From Orlajensenia flava (GTDB taxonomy: Bacteria; Actinomycetota; Actinomycetes; Actinomycetales; Microbacteriaceae), in NCBI RefSeq assembly GCF_004801905.1, contig NZ_SSSN01000012.1, positions 31,438 through 95,437 of the forward strand: a stretch of DNA of 64,000 nt. Direction: 5' to 3'. This document shows positions 9,002 through 19,287 of the stretch, in pieces. The notes beneath the pieces are model-generated. The model was given only the letters and a program-made list of their open reading frames with translations, was not told the DNA's origin and ran no database searches. The first letter of the stretch is position 1. Each line of letters opens with the position of its first letter. The position numbers and the translations under genes are program-made.

Positions 9002-9124
9002 ATAGTGGAGGCTAGCGGTAGAAGCTGAAAAACCGCCCTGTCGCTGCGCGCTTGTCGCACCTGCGTGACAGGGACCGATTGCCGCCCCGACGGGGGGAAC
9101 CCGACGCCGACAACAAGGAGCGCC

Positions 9125-9349
9125 ATGCCTGCCTGGGAATACGTCACGACGCCACTGATGGTGCATAGCACCGCAGCCATCCTCAACAACTGGGGATCCG
9201 ACGGGTGGGAGCTCGTCCAGGTGGTCACCGGTCCCGAGGGCGGTCTCGTCGCCTATTTCAAACGCCCCAGCGGCGGCGGAGACTCCGCCGCGGCCTCAGC
9301 GGGAGCGGCAGCGTCGGCATCCGCCGCCACTGCTTTCGAGGACCGCTGA
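9125..9349 (+). CDS. DUF4177 family small protein
   Basis: A 74-aa protein beginning MPAWEYVTTPLMVHST. The N-terminal 50 residues (WEYVTTPL, NNWGSDGWELVQV, LVAYFKRP) match the DUF4177 pattern, a small beta-rich fold of unknown function. The alanine/serine-rich tail is probably disordered. A strong ribosome site (AAGGAG) lies 6 nt before ATG 9125. The stop overlaps the start of the RidA gene (TGATG), so the two are translationally coupled, an arrangement I believe is common in actinobacteria. No function is known. Confidence 0.85.
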   Translation: MPAWEYVTTPLMVHSTAAILNNWGSDGWELVQVVTGPEGGLVAYFKRPSGGGDSAAASAGAAASASAATAFEDR

Positions 9350-9819
9350 TGGGAGCCATCACCGATCGACTCCGCGAGCTCGGCATCGAATTGCCGGCGG
9401 TGGCGACTCCCGCCGGTGCATATGTCCCAGCCGTCGTGACCGGCAACCTCGTCTACACCGCGGGGCAGCTGCCCTACGCATCGGGCGCGCTCGCCGCCAC
9501 CGGCAAGGTCGGCGACGGCGACGCTTTAGTGTCTCCGACGGATGCCCAGGCCCACGCGCGGACGTGCGCCCTCAACGCGCTCGCGGCGGCGGCAGGCGCG
9601 ATCGGTTCACTCGATCGTGTGACCCAGGTCGTGAAGGTGACAGGCTTCGTGTCGTCGGACCCGTCCTTCACCGGACAGCCCGGCGTGATCAACGGCGCGT
9701 CCGAACTGCTGGGCGAGGTCTTCGGAGACGCAGGACGCCACGCGCGCTCCGCTGTCGGTGTGGCCGTGCTTCCCCTCGATGCGCCCGTCGAGGTGGAGCT
9801 CATCCTCGCGTTCGCCTGA
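9349..9819 (+). CDS. RidA/YjgF family enamine-imine deaminase-like protein
   Basis: A 156-aa protein of the longer actinobacterial RidA subgroup. RidA proteins hydrolyse reactive 2-aminoacrylate and other enamines/imines released by PLP enzymes, acting as trimers in the cytosol. Visible motifs are VVTGNLVYTAGQLPY, TCALNALAAA and HARSAVGVAVLPLDAPVEVELI, the last carrying the conserved arginine and terminal beta-strand signature. It overlaps the upstream DUF4177 gene by one base. Subgroup function is less well established than for canonical RidA. Confidence 0.9.
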   Translation: MGAITDRLRELGIELPAVATPAGAYVPAVVTGNLVYTAGQLPYASGALAATGKVGDGDALVSPTDAQAHARTCALNALAAAAGAIGSLDRVTQVVKVTGFVSSDPSFTGQPGVINGASELLGEVFGDAGRHARSAVGVAVLPLDAPVEVELILAFA

Positions 9820-9826
9820 CCAGCGG

Positions 9827-9868
9827 TGCGATAACGCGCATCCCGTCGAGGGGATGCGCGTTATTGCA
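9827..9868. terminator. Long bidirectional hairpin between ridA-like gene and acs
   Basis: TGCGATAACGCGCATCCC (9827-9844) pairs with GGGATGCGCGTTATTGCA (9851-9868) over 18 positions with a single G-T, around a six-base loop. It lies between two converging genes and should stop transcription from both sides. Confidence 0.85.
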
Positions 9869-9961
9869 CAGATGCGTGGCGTCAGGGGCGAATCCCGGAG
9901 GCCCAGCAGGCGACGAAGCCCGCCGGCCCGGCGACGCCGCACGCCACCGTGCGCGTCCGCC

Positions 9962-11911
<1,950 letters not shown>

Positions 11912-12123
11912 GAGGGGTGTTCGCTCCCTTGCGAGAATGGGTGATGGGCGATGCACGCGCCCGGATGCGACGATACCGTCTCAGGACTTTCATCGACGCT
12001 CCGTGACGTCATGGGCGGGCTTGCCAGCTGACCGAGAGATCGGGCGGATGCGCAGCGCCGACCTGCCGCCGTGCGCATACGCGCAGGAATCCTGCGTGTC
12101 CACCGAAATGAGGACATTGCGAC

Positions 12124-12151
12124 TTGCGCTCACGGCGTGGTGTCGTAGACT
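12124..12151 (+). promoter_or_regulatory. Promoter of the 6C RNA
   Basis: TTGCGC (12124-12129) and TAGACT (12146-12151) are separated by 16 bp. A start about seven bases downstream falls just before the 6C RNA. The flanking 11912-12123 holds nothing else that I can identify. Confidence 0.6.
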
Positions 12152-12157
12152 TCTCAT

Positions 12158-12263
12158 GCGCCTGAATGAAAACTTCGGGCATGTGGCGCGTCGCGATTCC
12201 CCCCAATCTCCGCGCCACCGAGGCGGCACCTGTTCCCCCCAATGGGTGCCGCCCCTTCTTGTT
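12158..12263 (+). ncRNA. 6C small RNA
   Basis: Two stem-loops each display a run of six cytosines in the loop, which defines the actinobacterial 6C RNA. Stem 1 is GTGGCGCG (12183-12190) with CGCGCCAC (12211-12218), loop containing ATTCCCCCCAAT. Stem 2 is GGCGGCACC (12222-12230) with GGTGCCGCC (12245-12253), loop TGTTCCCCCCAAT, followed by a T-rich tail (CCTTCTTGTT) that makes it the terminator. The position between acs and the tad operon matches the mycobacterial 6C locus. In mycobacteria the C-rich loops are reported to bind G-rich mRNA sites, including type VII secretion genes. The 5' end is inferred from the promoter. A short reading frame through the RNA from ATG 12156 is probably fortuitous. 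Confidence 0.88.
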
Positions 12264-12365
12264 AACGGATGTCCCGTCTCCTCCCGAACCGACCGTTGTG
12301 GCCCGGAATTCCACGGATCTTGATGTACCCCGGTCGCGCAGAGCTCGTACCCTAGTGTCGACGTC

Positions 12366-13517
12366 GTGTCCCTCGTCATCGAGCCGTACCTGCCGACTCC
12401 GCTGTTGCAGCGCGGGGAGGTGACCGCTGCGACCTCCGCAAGGTCGACCAAGGGATCGGGGTACACGCCAGTACCCGATGGCCTTTCGCCGAACGACGCC
12501 ATCATCGCCGAAGCCGGCGATCGAGACAGGCCGCGCGATGCCCGGCCCGCGCGCCACCGGCTCGGCAGGCAACGGGTCGTTGCGGCGGCGTCGACCATCG
12601 AAACGGCTCCGCTCGGCCCACTCGCCGCTTTCGTCACGGAGAAGACCACCGATCTGCTCGTGAATGGGGCGGCTGGCCTCTGGGTCGATGACGGGCATGG
12701 ACCGACCCGCGCGTCAGGTTGGTCACTCGACGAGGCCGCCGTGCGTGAACTCGCCATCCGACTCATCGCGATCGGCGGGCGGCACGTGGACGAGGCGCAT
12801 CCGTGCGTCGACGTCCGCATCGGGGCGGGGGTGCGCGTGCACGTCGTCCTGCCTCCCGTTTCGACGAGCGGGACGCTGCTCTCGGTGCGCATCCCCCGGC
12901 TCTCGACCTCTCGCCTCACCGACCTGCGCGCCGCAGGCATGCTCACCGGCGACGAGGCGCAGCGGCTCGCGAGCGTCGTCGAAGCCCGCGAGAATCTGCT
13001 CATCACCGGCGCGGCGGGCGTCGGGAAGACCACGCTGTTGGCCGCCCTCCTCGCGGAGGCCGATGGCGGCGAGCGCATCGTGACGGTGGAGGACGTGGCC
13101 GAACTGCGGGTCGACCACCCCCACGTTGTCGGCCTCGAGGCGCGTCAGTCGAACCTGGAGGGGGCCGGAGGAGTCGGACTCGACCAGTTGGTGCGCGAGG
13201 CCCTGCGGATGCGCCCCGATCGTCTGGTCGTCGGCGAATGTCGCGGAGCCGAACTGCGAGAGCTACTGACCGCCCTGAACACCGGCCACGACGGCGGGGC
13301 GGGCACGCTCCACGCGAACTCCATCGACGACGTTCCCGCCCGCTTGGAAGCTCTGGGCGCCCTTGCAGGGATGACGGACGTTGGCGTCGCCCGTCAGGCG
13401 GTCAGCGCCATCGGACTCGTCCTCCACCTCGAGCGTGTCGGCGGGGTCAGAAGGCTCGCGCGACTCGGTCGATTCCACCTCGATGCCCACGCACGACTCG
13501 CCATCGGACCGGCATGA
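12366..13517 (+). CDS. tadA: TadA/CpaF-type pilus assembly ATPase
   Basis: A secretion ATPase of the Tad/Flp pilus (type IVc) that powers pilin assembly at the inner membrane; 383 aa as read from GTG 12366. The conserved part starts near residue 80 (LGPLAAFVTEKTTDLLVNG), then Walker A TGAAGVGKTTLL (about 217), the Asp box (TVEDVAELR), Walker B (LRMRPDRLVVGECRG) and the His box (GTLHANS). The first 75 residues are low-complexity and may not be translated. However, TAGTGT at 12353-12358, seven bases before GTG 12366, supports a leaderless start there. It heads an operon of five tightly packed tad genes. The CpaE-like gene usually preceding tadA is absent. Confidence 0.88.
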   Translation: MSLVIEPYLPTPLLQRGEVTAATSARSTKGSGYTPVPDGLSPNDAIIAEAGDRDRPRDARPARHRLGRQRVVAAASTIETAPLGPLAAFVTEKTTDLLVNGAAGLWVDDGHGPTRASGWSLDEAAVRELAIRLIAIGGRHVDEAHPCVDVRIGAGVRVHVVLPPVSTSGTLLSVRIPRLSTSRLTDLRAAGMLTGDEAQRLASVVEARENLLITGAAGVGKTTLLAALLAEADGGERIVTVEDVAELRVDHPHVVGLEARQSNLEGAGGVGLDQLVREALRMRPDRLVVGECRGAELRELLTALNTGHDGGAGTLHANSIDDVPARLEALGALAGMTDVGVARQAVSAIGLVLHLERVGGVRRLARLGRFHLDAHARLAIGPA

Positions 13518-14428
13518 GACACCGGCATCCGCCTCCACCACCGATCGAGCGGGTGGCGACGGTCGCGCAACGACTGGCCGTCCTGCTCGGAGCAGGCGTC
13601 GCACCATCGTCGGCCTTGGCCCACGTGCGAGAGACAGACGACGATGCCGTCCTCGAAGCGGCGGTCGCAGCAGCCGAAGCCGGCGGCGACGTCGCCGTGG
13701 CCATTTGCCGGGCCGCGGCCTCCGAGCCCGCGGCGGACGCGTGGCAGGCGGTTGCCGCAGCCTGGTCGGTGTCGTCGGCCGTCGGAGCTCCGCTCGCGTC
13801 CACCTTGCGCACGATGGCGGAGTCGTTCCGCGAGGTCGGGCGTCTGCAGCGCGAACTCGTCGTGGCGCTGGCCGGTCCGCGGGCCACCGCCCGGCTCGTG
13901 GCCCTGCTGCCCGTCGTCGCTGTCGGGTTCGGCGTGCTCCTCGGGTTCGATACCCTGCGCGTGCTGTTCGCGACACCGATCGGCATCGGCTGCCTCGTGT
14001 CTGGTGTGATCCTCCTCCTCGCCGGTTCGCGCTGGAGCGCGGTGATGGTGGCTAGAGCGTCCCGACAGCCGGCGCTGCCCGGCCTCGCCCTCGATCTGAC
14101 GGCCATCGCCCTTGCGGGCGGGACGTCCATTCCTCGCGCACGGGCGGCGGTCGACGCCTCGGGCATCGTCGCCGGCACGCTCGACGGCACGCGCATCGAC
14201 GCCGTCCTCGAGCTGGCCGGTCGGGCGGGGATTCCCGCGGGGGAGCTGTTGCGGTCGGAGGCGGACCAGCAGCGGCTCGAGGCGCGAAGCGCCGGACAGG
14301 AACGTGCCGCCCGGCTCGGCGTGACGCTGATGGTGCCTCTCGCGTTGTGCGTGCTTCCGGCCTTCATGCTGCTCGGCGTCGCGCCCATGCTCATCTCGGT
14401 CGTCTCCTCCACGCGGCTCGAGTTCTGA
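13514..14428 (+). CDS. tadB: TadB/TadC-type pilus membrane protein, two T2SSF repeats in one chain
   Basis: A 304-aa polytopic protein that forms the inner-membrane platform for the TadA ATPase. The start ATG 13514 overlaps the tadA stop (ATGA). An N-terminal cytoplasmic alpha-helical domain (about 10-125) is followed by two TM helices (about 128-180). A second cytoplasmic GspF-like domain (about 183-270, RQPALPGLALDLTAIALAGG) and a final hydrophobic segment follow. Tad systems usually have separate TadB and TadC, each with one such domain. Here one short protein seems to do both jobs. The first domain is weakly conserved, so its assignment rests on layout. Confidence 0.8.
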   Translation: MRHRHPPPPPIERVATVAQRLAVLLGAGVAPSSALAHVRETDDDAVLEAAVAAAEAGGDVAVAICRAAASEPAADAWQAVAAAWSVSSAVGAPLASTLRTMAESFREVGRLQRELVVALAGPRATARLVALLPVVAVGFGVLLGFDTLRVLFATPIGIGCLVSGVILLLAGSRWSAVMVARASRQPALPGLALDLTAIALAGGTSIPRARAAVDASGIVAGTLDGTRIDAVLELAGRAGIPAGELLRSEADQQRLEARSAGQERAARLGVTLMVPLALCVLPAFMLLGVAPMLISVVSSTRLEF

Positions 14429-14533
14429 GTCGATGGCACAGATTTCCGGGCGCTGCGGGAGGTCGGGTTCGGCCTCGAGAGAATCGAGGAGGTTCGTGCC
14501 CGACGGCGTCTTCGACGCGAAAGGAGAGTCATC

Positions 14534-14716
14534 ATGGGGTTCATCGAACGGGCTCGTTGCCGGCTTCGAGGCGAGGAGGGATCGGCGACCGCGGAGTACG
14601 CGGTGGCAACCATGGCCGCCGTGGGATTCGCGGGACTGCTGGTCGTGATCCTTCGGGGCGACGAGGTGCGCGGCATCCTCACCGATCTCGTGCGTCATGC
14701 GCTCACGGTCGGGTGA
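14534..14716 (+). CDS. Flp-type pilin subunit (DUF4244)
   Basis: A 60-aa prepilin-like protein, the probable structural subunit of the Tad pilus. A basic leader (MGFIERARCRLRG) precedes EEG-SATAEYAVATMAAVGFAGLL. This looks like a prepilin-peptidase site (cleavage after Gly) with the Glu-Tyr pair and hydrophobic helix of Flp pilins. ATG 14534 has a good ribosome site (AAGGAGAG, about 5 nt). The 105-nt gap after tadB is the largest in the operon and could carry an extra promoter or a processing site so that pilin is made in excess. No prepilin peptidase gene is in the window. Confidence 0.85.
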   Translation: MGFIERARCRLRGEEGSATAEYAVATMAAVGFAGLLVVILRGDEVRGILTDLVRHALTVG

Positions 14717-15044
14717 GGAGCGCGGCAGTGTGACGGCCGAGTTAGCGGTGGTGTTCCCGGCCGTGGCGCTCGTCCTGGGTCTGGCTCTGGGGGCGGTGCA
14801 GGTCGTCGCCGTTCAGGTGCGGGTGACGGATGCCGCCGCCGCCGCCGCGCGGGTGCTCTCGCGCGGCGATGGAGCGGGTCGTGCGGCTGCACTCGTCGGT
14901 CAGGCCGTGCCGGGCGCCGTCGTCGCGGCGGAGCGCTCCGGCGACCTGGTCTGCGCGCGGGTGGTCGCGGACGCCGGGTCCGGGCCCATGCTGTCGGCGC
15001 TCACGGTCTCGGCTCGCTCATGCGCATTGGATGGCGGCCGGTGA
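14697..15044 (+). CDS. TadE-like pseudopilin
   Basis: A 115-aa protein with a short basic start (MRSRSGEERGSVTAELAVVFP) and one N-terminal TM helix. The Glu-Arg-Gly-Ser-Val-Thr-Ala-Glu pattern is typical of TadE minor pilins. The remainder is alanine- and valine-rich with two cysteines (VCARV, SCALDG) that could form a disulfide outside the cell. It overlaps the pilin gene by 20 nt and the next gene by 25 nt. Corresponds by order to the mycobacterial TadE-like genes near Rv3655c. Confidence 0.8.
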   Translation: MRSRSGEERGSVTAELAVVFPAVALVLGLALGAVQVVAVQVRVTDAAAAAARVLSRGDGAGRAAALVGQAVPGAVVAAERSGDLVCARVVADAGSGPMLSALTVSARSCALDGGR

Positions 15045-15373
15045 GGGACGAACGCGGCTCGGGAACAGTGCTCGGGGTCGGCGTCATCGCCGCAATCCTG
15101 ACCGTGACTGCGGCGGCTGTCCCAGCGCTCGGACTCCTGGTCGCCCGAGGTCAGGCCGCCGGGGCTGCCGATGCGGCAGCGCTCGCCGGAGCCGACGTGG
15201 CGTCGGGCGCGATCGCCGGGTCGATCTGCGATGCGGCGCGTTCCGTCGCGTCGGCCAACCTCGCCACCCTGGGGGACTGCGTCGTCGATGGGCAGAGCAT
15301 CACGGTCTCCGCCACCGTCGACTGGCTGGGAGTGGGCATCGTCGCCCGATCGCGCGCCGGGCCCCCGCAGTGA
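15020..15373 (+). CDS. TadE-like helicase/secretion-neighbourhood protein (Rv3654c type)
   Basis: A 117-aa protein that starts MRIGWRPVRDERGSGTVLGVGVIAA. It has a TM helix at about residues 18-42 and then AGAADAAALAGADVASG, a signature of TadG/TadE-like proteins and of the short family found next to helicase and secretion genes in actinobacteria. Two cysteines (SICDAA, GDCVVDG) may be disulfide-linked. Probably a minor pseudopilin of the pilus. It is the last gene of the tad operon and overlaps the previous one by 25 nt. Confidence 0.75.
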   Translation: MRIGWRPVRDERGSGTVLGVGVIAAILTVTAAAVPALGLLVARGQAAGAADAAALAGADVASGAIAGSICDAARSVASANLATLGDCVVDGQSITVSATVDWLGVGIVARSRAGPPQ

Positions 15374-15417
15374 CGGAGGAATCCGAGCCCCGCGACCGCT
15401 GGCCGCTCCGCCGACCG

Positions 15418-15654
15418 TTACCCGAAGAGTGCTTCGAGGAAGCGGTAGTCGACGGCCGTCGGCCGCTCGTCCCCCTCGGCGTCGAACTCGCGTCCGGCGC
15501 CCCGGACATAGAGGTAGCGCTTGTCGGCGGTTCCCGTCGGAATCTCGATCCTGGGCTGCGGCTCGCCCGCTTCCGAGAATCGGGTCGCGATCGTGCGACC
15601 CTCGAGCGGCCCATCCATCAGCTTCGCCGTGTACGTGCGCGATGTCGTTTCCAT
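15418..15654 (-). CDS. Conserved-looking hypothetical protein (78 aa)
   Basis: A 78-aa soluble protein, minus strand, in the gap between the tad operon and topA. It has a strong ribosome site (GGGAGGAG about 8 nt before ATG 15654). The sequence starts METTSRTYTAKLMDGPLEGR, has a likely beta-rich core with EPQPRIEIPTGTADKRYLYVRG, and ends in DYRFLEALFG. I do not recognise a family with certainty. It resembles small tail-like or nucleotide-adjacent beta proteins but no motif is decisive. Codon usage matches neighbouring real genes and the ribosome site makes it credible. Confidence 0.65.
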   Translation of the reverse strand: METTSRTYTAKLMDGPLEGRTIATRFSEAGEPQPRIEIPTGTADKRYLYVRGAGREFDAEGDERPTAVDYRFLEALFG

Positions 15655-15820
15655 GCATCGATTCTCCTCCCGTGGCGCCGAGAAACAAGGGACTTCGCTC
15701 CGACCATCGGCTCACGCCAAGCAATGGTCGCCGCGTGGTGTGTATGGTGTGCCGTTGAGGGGTCGGCACGAAATGCACATTCGCGCGCCAATCCGATTCG
15801 AACGTATAAAGAGGAGTCAG

Positions 15821-18577
15821 GTGCCGGGCAAGAAGCTGGTCATCGTCGAGTCGCCCACGAAGATGAAGTCCATCGCGGGCTATCTCGGCGACGGATACGA
15901 AGTGCTCTCGAGCGTGGGGCACATCCGCGACCTCATCGAGCCGAAGAACCTCCCGCCCGAGCTGAAGAAGGGGTCGATCGGAAAGTTCTCGGTCGACGTC
16001 GACAACGGCTTCGAGCCTTACTACGTGGTCTCGACGGCGAAGAAGAAGACCGTCGCCGAGCTCAAGCGGGCCCTCAAGGATGCCGACGAACTCCTGCTCG
16101 CCACGGATGAGGACCGCGAAGGGGAGGCCATCGCCTGGCATCTCCTCCAAGAGCTCAAGCCCAAGGTCCCGGTCAGGCGCATGGTCTTCCACGAGATCAC
16201 CAAGGACGCCATCCTCGCCGCCAAGGACAACACGCGGGAGCTGGATACCGCGCTCGTGGACGCACAGGAGACGCGTCGCATCCTCGACCGCCTGTACGGG
16301 TACGAGGTCTCGCCCGTGCTGTGGCGCAAGGTGGGGCCGGGCCTCTCAGCCGGCCGCGTTCAGTCCGCAGCCACTCGGATGGTGGTCGATCGCGAACGGG
16401 AGCGCCTCGCCTTCGTCGCGGCCGGCTACTGGGATCTCGCCGCCGTGCTCAGCGCCGCGCTCGACGGGTCCGGCACGGATGCCGAGAGCTTCGACGCGCG
16501 CCTCGCTCGGGTCGGAGGCCGTCCCGTCGCTTCCGGCAAGGACTTCGACGACCGCGGGCAGCTGACCAGCAAGGCTGTCGTGCTCGACGAGGCGGGCGCT
16601 CGCTCGCTTGCCGACGCCCTGCAGGCGGGCGTCGACTTCACCGTGTCCAAGGTCGAGTCCAAGCCGTACTCGCGTCGCCCGTCCGCTCCGTTCACCACGA
16701 GCACTCTCCAGCAGGAGGCCGCCCGCAAGCTGCGCTTCTCCGCCCGCCAGACCATGAGCGTGGCGCAGTCGCTGTACGAGAACGGGTACATCACCTATAT
16801 GCGCACCGACTCGGTGTCGCTCTCGCAGCAGGCCATCGCGGCCGCCCGCAAGCAGGCCGTGAGCCTGTACGGGCCGGACAGCGTTCCCGATAAGCCGCGC
16901 GTCTACACCGGCAAATCCAAGAACGCGCAGGAGGCGCACGAGGCGATCCGGCCATCCGGTGACACTTTCCGCACGCCGTCCTCCCTTGCGTCGAGCCTGC
17001 ACGGCAACGACTTCAAGCTCTACGACCTCATCTGGAAGCGCACGGTCGCCTCGCAGATGGCGGATGTGAAGGGCGTCACGGCATCCGTCACCATCACCGC
17101 AGGCCCGACGGCCCCCGCAGCCGAACCGGTGGCCAGTGAGACCATGGCCGAATTCCAGGCGAGCGGCACGGTCATCACGTCGCCCGGATTCCGCGCCGCC
17201 TATGAGGAGAGCCGCGACGAGGACCGTCACGCCAGTACCGAGGCGGCCGAGTCCAAGCTTCCGCTGCTCGTCGAGGGCCAGAAGCTCGCGGTCCTACAGA
17301 TCGATGCCAACGGCCACCAGACCACGCCTCCTCCCCGGTACACCGAGGCCAGCCTCGTGAAGGAGCTCGAAGCCAAGGGCATCGGCCGTCCCTCGACGTT
17401 CGCCTCGATCCTCGACACCATCTCGAATCGCGGGTACGTCGAGCACCGCGGGCAGTCGCTCGTGCCCGGGTGGATCGCGTTCCCCGTCGTTCAGCTCTTG
17501 GAGGACCATTTCGGCGACCTCGTCGAATACGACTTCACGGCCGAGATGGAGGACGACCTCGACCTGATCGCGAGCGGGAAGGCCGATCGCGTCGACTGGC
17601 TCACCCAGTTCTATTTCGGAGACGAGCGTCACAAGGGTCTGCGACAGGTCATCGACAACCTCGGCGAGATCGACCCCCGTGCGGTCAACAGCGCGCCCAT
17701 CAGCGAGAACATCACCCTGCGGTTCGGTCGCTACGGTCCCTACCTGGAGGTGACCGATCCCGACGCCTCACCGGATGCCAAGCCGCGCATCGTCAACATC
17801 CCGCCGCAGCTCGCGCCCGACGAGCTCACCCCCGAGCGCGCGCAGCAGCTCATCGACGCCCCGGTGGTGACCGACCGCGTCATCGGTGTCAACCCCTCCA
17901 ACGGCAAGCAGGTGGTGGCGAAGGACGGTCGCTTCGGCCCGTACATCACCGAGCTCGAGGCCCCGGCCGACCCGGTCGTCGATCAGCAGACCGGCGAGGT
18001 GTCGGACGATCCCGCTCCGAAGAAGGCGAAGAAGACGGCCAAGGCTCCGGTGGACAAGCCGCGCACGGCGTCCATCTTCAAGACCATGGACCTCGCCACG
18101 GTCGACCTCGACACCGCCCTACGGCTGCTCGACCTGCCGCGCGTCGTGGGCGCCGACCCCGAGTCGGGCGCCGAGATCACCGCCCAGAACGGCAAGTACG
18201 GGCCCTATCTGAAGAAGGGCACCGACTCCCGCTCCCTCACCAGTGAGGAGCAGATCTTCGACGTCGACCTGCCCGCCGCACTGGAGATCTTCGCCCAGCC
18301 CAAATACGGCGCCCGCCGCGGCGCATCGAGTTCGCTCAAGGAGTTCGAGGCCGATCCGGTCAGCGGCAAGCCGATCAAGCTGAAGGACGGTCGCTTCGGC
18401 GCCTATGTCACCGATGGCGAGACCAACGCCACGATTCCCAAGGGCGAATCGATCGACGACCTCGAGTTCGATCGCGCCGTCCAGCTCCTCGCCGACAAGC
18501 GCGCCAAGGGCCCGGCGGGGCCGAAGCGGGCGCCGGCCCGCAAGCCCGCAGTTCGCAAGGCGGCGCCGAAGAAGTGA
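15821..18577 (+). CDS. topA: DNA topoisomerase I (type IA)
   Basis: A 918-aa enzyme that relaxes negative supercoils through a 5'-phosphotyrosine intermediate. The start is GTG 15821, with GAGGAG five bases upstream; it gives the typical N-terminus MPGKKLVIVESPTKMKSIAG. The Toprim domain has IVESPTK and ATDEDREGEAIAWHL. The active-site tyrosine is in NGYITYMRTDSVSLS, and EAHEAIRPS follows. The C-terminus has no zinc fingers. It carries repeated mycobacterial-type domains marked by RYGPYLEV, RFGPYITE, KYGPYLKK and RFGAYVTD, then a basic tail (KRAPARKPAVRKAAPKK). TATAAA at 15805-15810 may belong to its promoter. It overlaps tmk by four bases. Confidence 0.97.
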   Translation: MPGKKLVIVESPTKMKSIAGYLGDGYEVLSSVGHIRDLIEPKNLPPELKKGSIGKFSVDVDNGFEPYYVVSTAKKKTVAELKRALKDADELLLATDEDREGEAIAWHLLQELKPKVPVRRMVFHEITKDAILAAKDNTRELDTALVDAQETRRILDRLYGYEVSPVLWRKVGPGLSAGRVQSAATRMVVDRERERLAFVAAGYWDLAAVLSAALDGSGTDAESFDARLARVGGRPVASGKDFDDRGQLTSKAVVLDEAGARSLADALQAGVDFTVSKVESKPYSRRPSAPFTTSTLQQEAARKLRFSARQTMSVAQSLYENGYITYMRTDSVSLSQQAIAAARKQAVSLYGPDSVPDKPRVYTGKSKNAQEAHEAIRPSGDTFRTPSSLASSLHGNDFKLYDLIWKRTVASQMADVKGVTASVTITAGPTAPAAEPVASETMAEFQASGTVITSPGFRAAYEESRDEDRHASTEAAESKLPLLVEGQKLAVLQIDANGHQTTPPPRYTEASLVKELEAKGIGRPSTFASILDTISNRGYVEHRGQSLVPGWIAFPVVQLLEDHFGDLVEYDFTAEMEDDLDLIASGKADRVDWLTQFYFGDERHKGLRQVIDNLGEIDPRAVNSAPISENITLRFGRYGPYLEVTDPDASPDAKPRIVNIPPQLAPDELTPERAQQLIDAPVVTDRVIGVNPSNGKQVVAKDGRFGPYITELEAPADPVVDQQTGEVSDDPAPKKAKKTAKAPVDKPRTASIFKTMDLATVDLDTALRLLDLPRVVGADPESGAEITAQNGKYGPYLKKGTDSRSLTSEEQIFDVDLPAALEIFAQPKYGARRGASSSLKEFEADPVSGKPIKLKDGRFGAYVTDGETNATIPKGESIDDLEFDRAVQLLADKRAKGPAGPKRAPARKPAVRKAAPKK

Positions 18578-19194
18578 GCGAGGGACTCTTCATCACTCTC
18601 GAGGGGGGCGACGGGTCGGGCAAGTCGACTCAGACCGCCCTGCTCGAGAGGTGGTTGACGGATGCCGGCCGCACGGTGCTCCGCACCCGCGAGCCGGGCG
18701 GAACGGACGTCGGCCACGAGCTTCGGGAGATCGTGCTGCATCACCCCGGGGAGATCGCACCGCGCACCGAGGCACTGCTCTACGCTGCCGACCGTGCCCA
18801 GCACATCGCCACCCGGGTGCGCCCAGCGCTCGCACGCGGGGAGGTGGTCGTGCAGGACCGCTACCTGGACTCCTCGATCGCCTATCAGGGCGCCGGACGG
18901 GTGCTGGGGGCGGGAGAGGTGCGCGAGCTGTCGCTGTGGGCGGCTGACGGTCTTCTTCCGGACTTGACCGTCCTGCTCGACCTCGACGAGGGGGTCGCCC
19001 GAGGCAGGCTCGACGCCGCCCGCACGCGCTACGACCGCCTGGAGGCGGAGAAGGCGGAGTTCCATGCCCGAGTGCGAGCCGCCTACCTGGAGCTGGCGAC
19101 GGCCGAACCCGAGCGCTTCATCGTGATCGATGCGGCGCTCGGCGTCGACGACATCGCGGAGCGCATCCGCGCCCGCGTCGAACCGCTGATCTGA
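18574..19194 (+). CDS. tmk: Thymidylate kinase
   Basis: A 206-aa dTMP kinase that makes dTDP for DNA synthesis. The P-loop is EGGDGSGKST (about residues 10-19), followed by the DR-type REPGGTDVG, QDRYLDSSIAYQGAGR with the catalytic arginine region, and the LDLDEGVARGRL segment leading into the lid. Length is normal. GTG 18574 overlaps the topA stop (GTGA), so expression is coupled to topA. Confidence 0.96.
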   Translation: MSEGLFITLEGGDGSGKSTQTALLERWLTDAGRTVLRTREPGGTDVGHELREIVLHHPGEIAPRTEALLYAADRAQHIATRVRPALARGEVVVQDRYLDSSIAYQGAGRVLGAGEVRELSLWAADGLLPDLTVLLDLDEGVARGRLDAARTRYDRLEAEKAEFHARVRAAYLELATAEPERFIVIDAALGVDDIAERIRARVEPLI

Positions 19195-19235
19195 CGGGTG
19201 CGGCGTGGCGGCTGCGAGCTACCCGGTCCCGCCTA

Positions 19236-19253
19236 TGGCGCCCTGGGGCGCCA
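19236..19253 (+). terminator. Hairpin after tmk
   Basis: TGGCGCC-ctgg-GGCGCCA, a perfect seven-pair stem with a four-base loop, lies between tmk and the leaderless holB promoter. It has no T-run; termination is plausible but unproven. Confidence 0.4.
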
Positions 19254-19287
19254 CGGTGACGTCGGCCGTATCGCATAGCCTTGTCGC

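Noticed and set aside
6869-9028. 719-codon plus-strand frame opposite the PBP gene
   Set aside because: The Arg/Val/Leu-rich translation has no domain, whereas the minus strand encodes a full class A PBP.
12156-12323. Short ORF through the 6C RNA
   Set aside because: The sequence is explained by the two C6 stem-loops and terminator. The ORF has no ribosome site and an implausible product.
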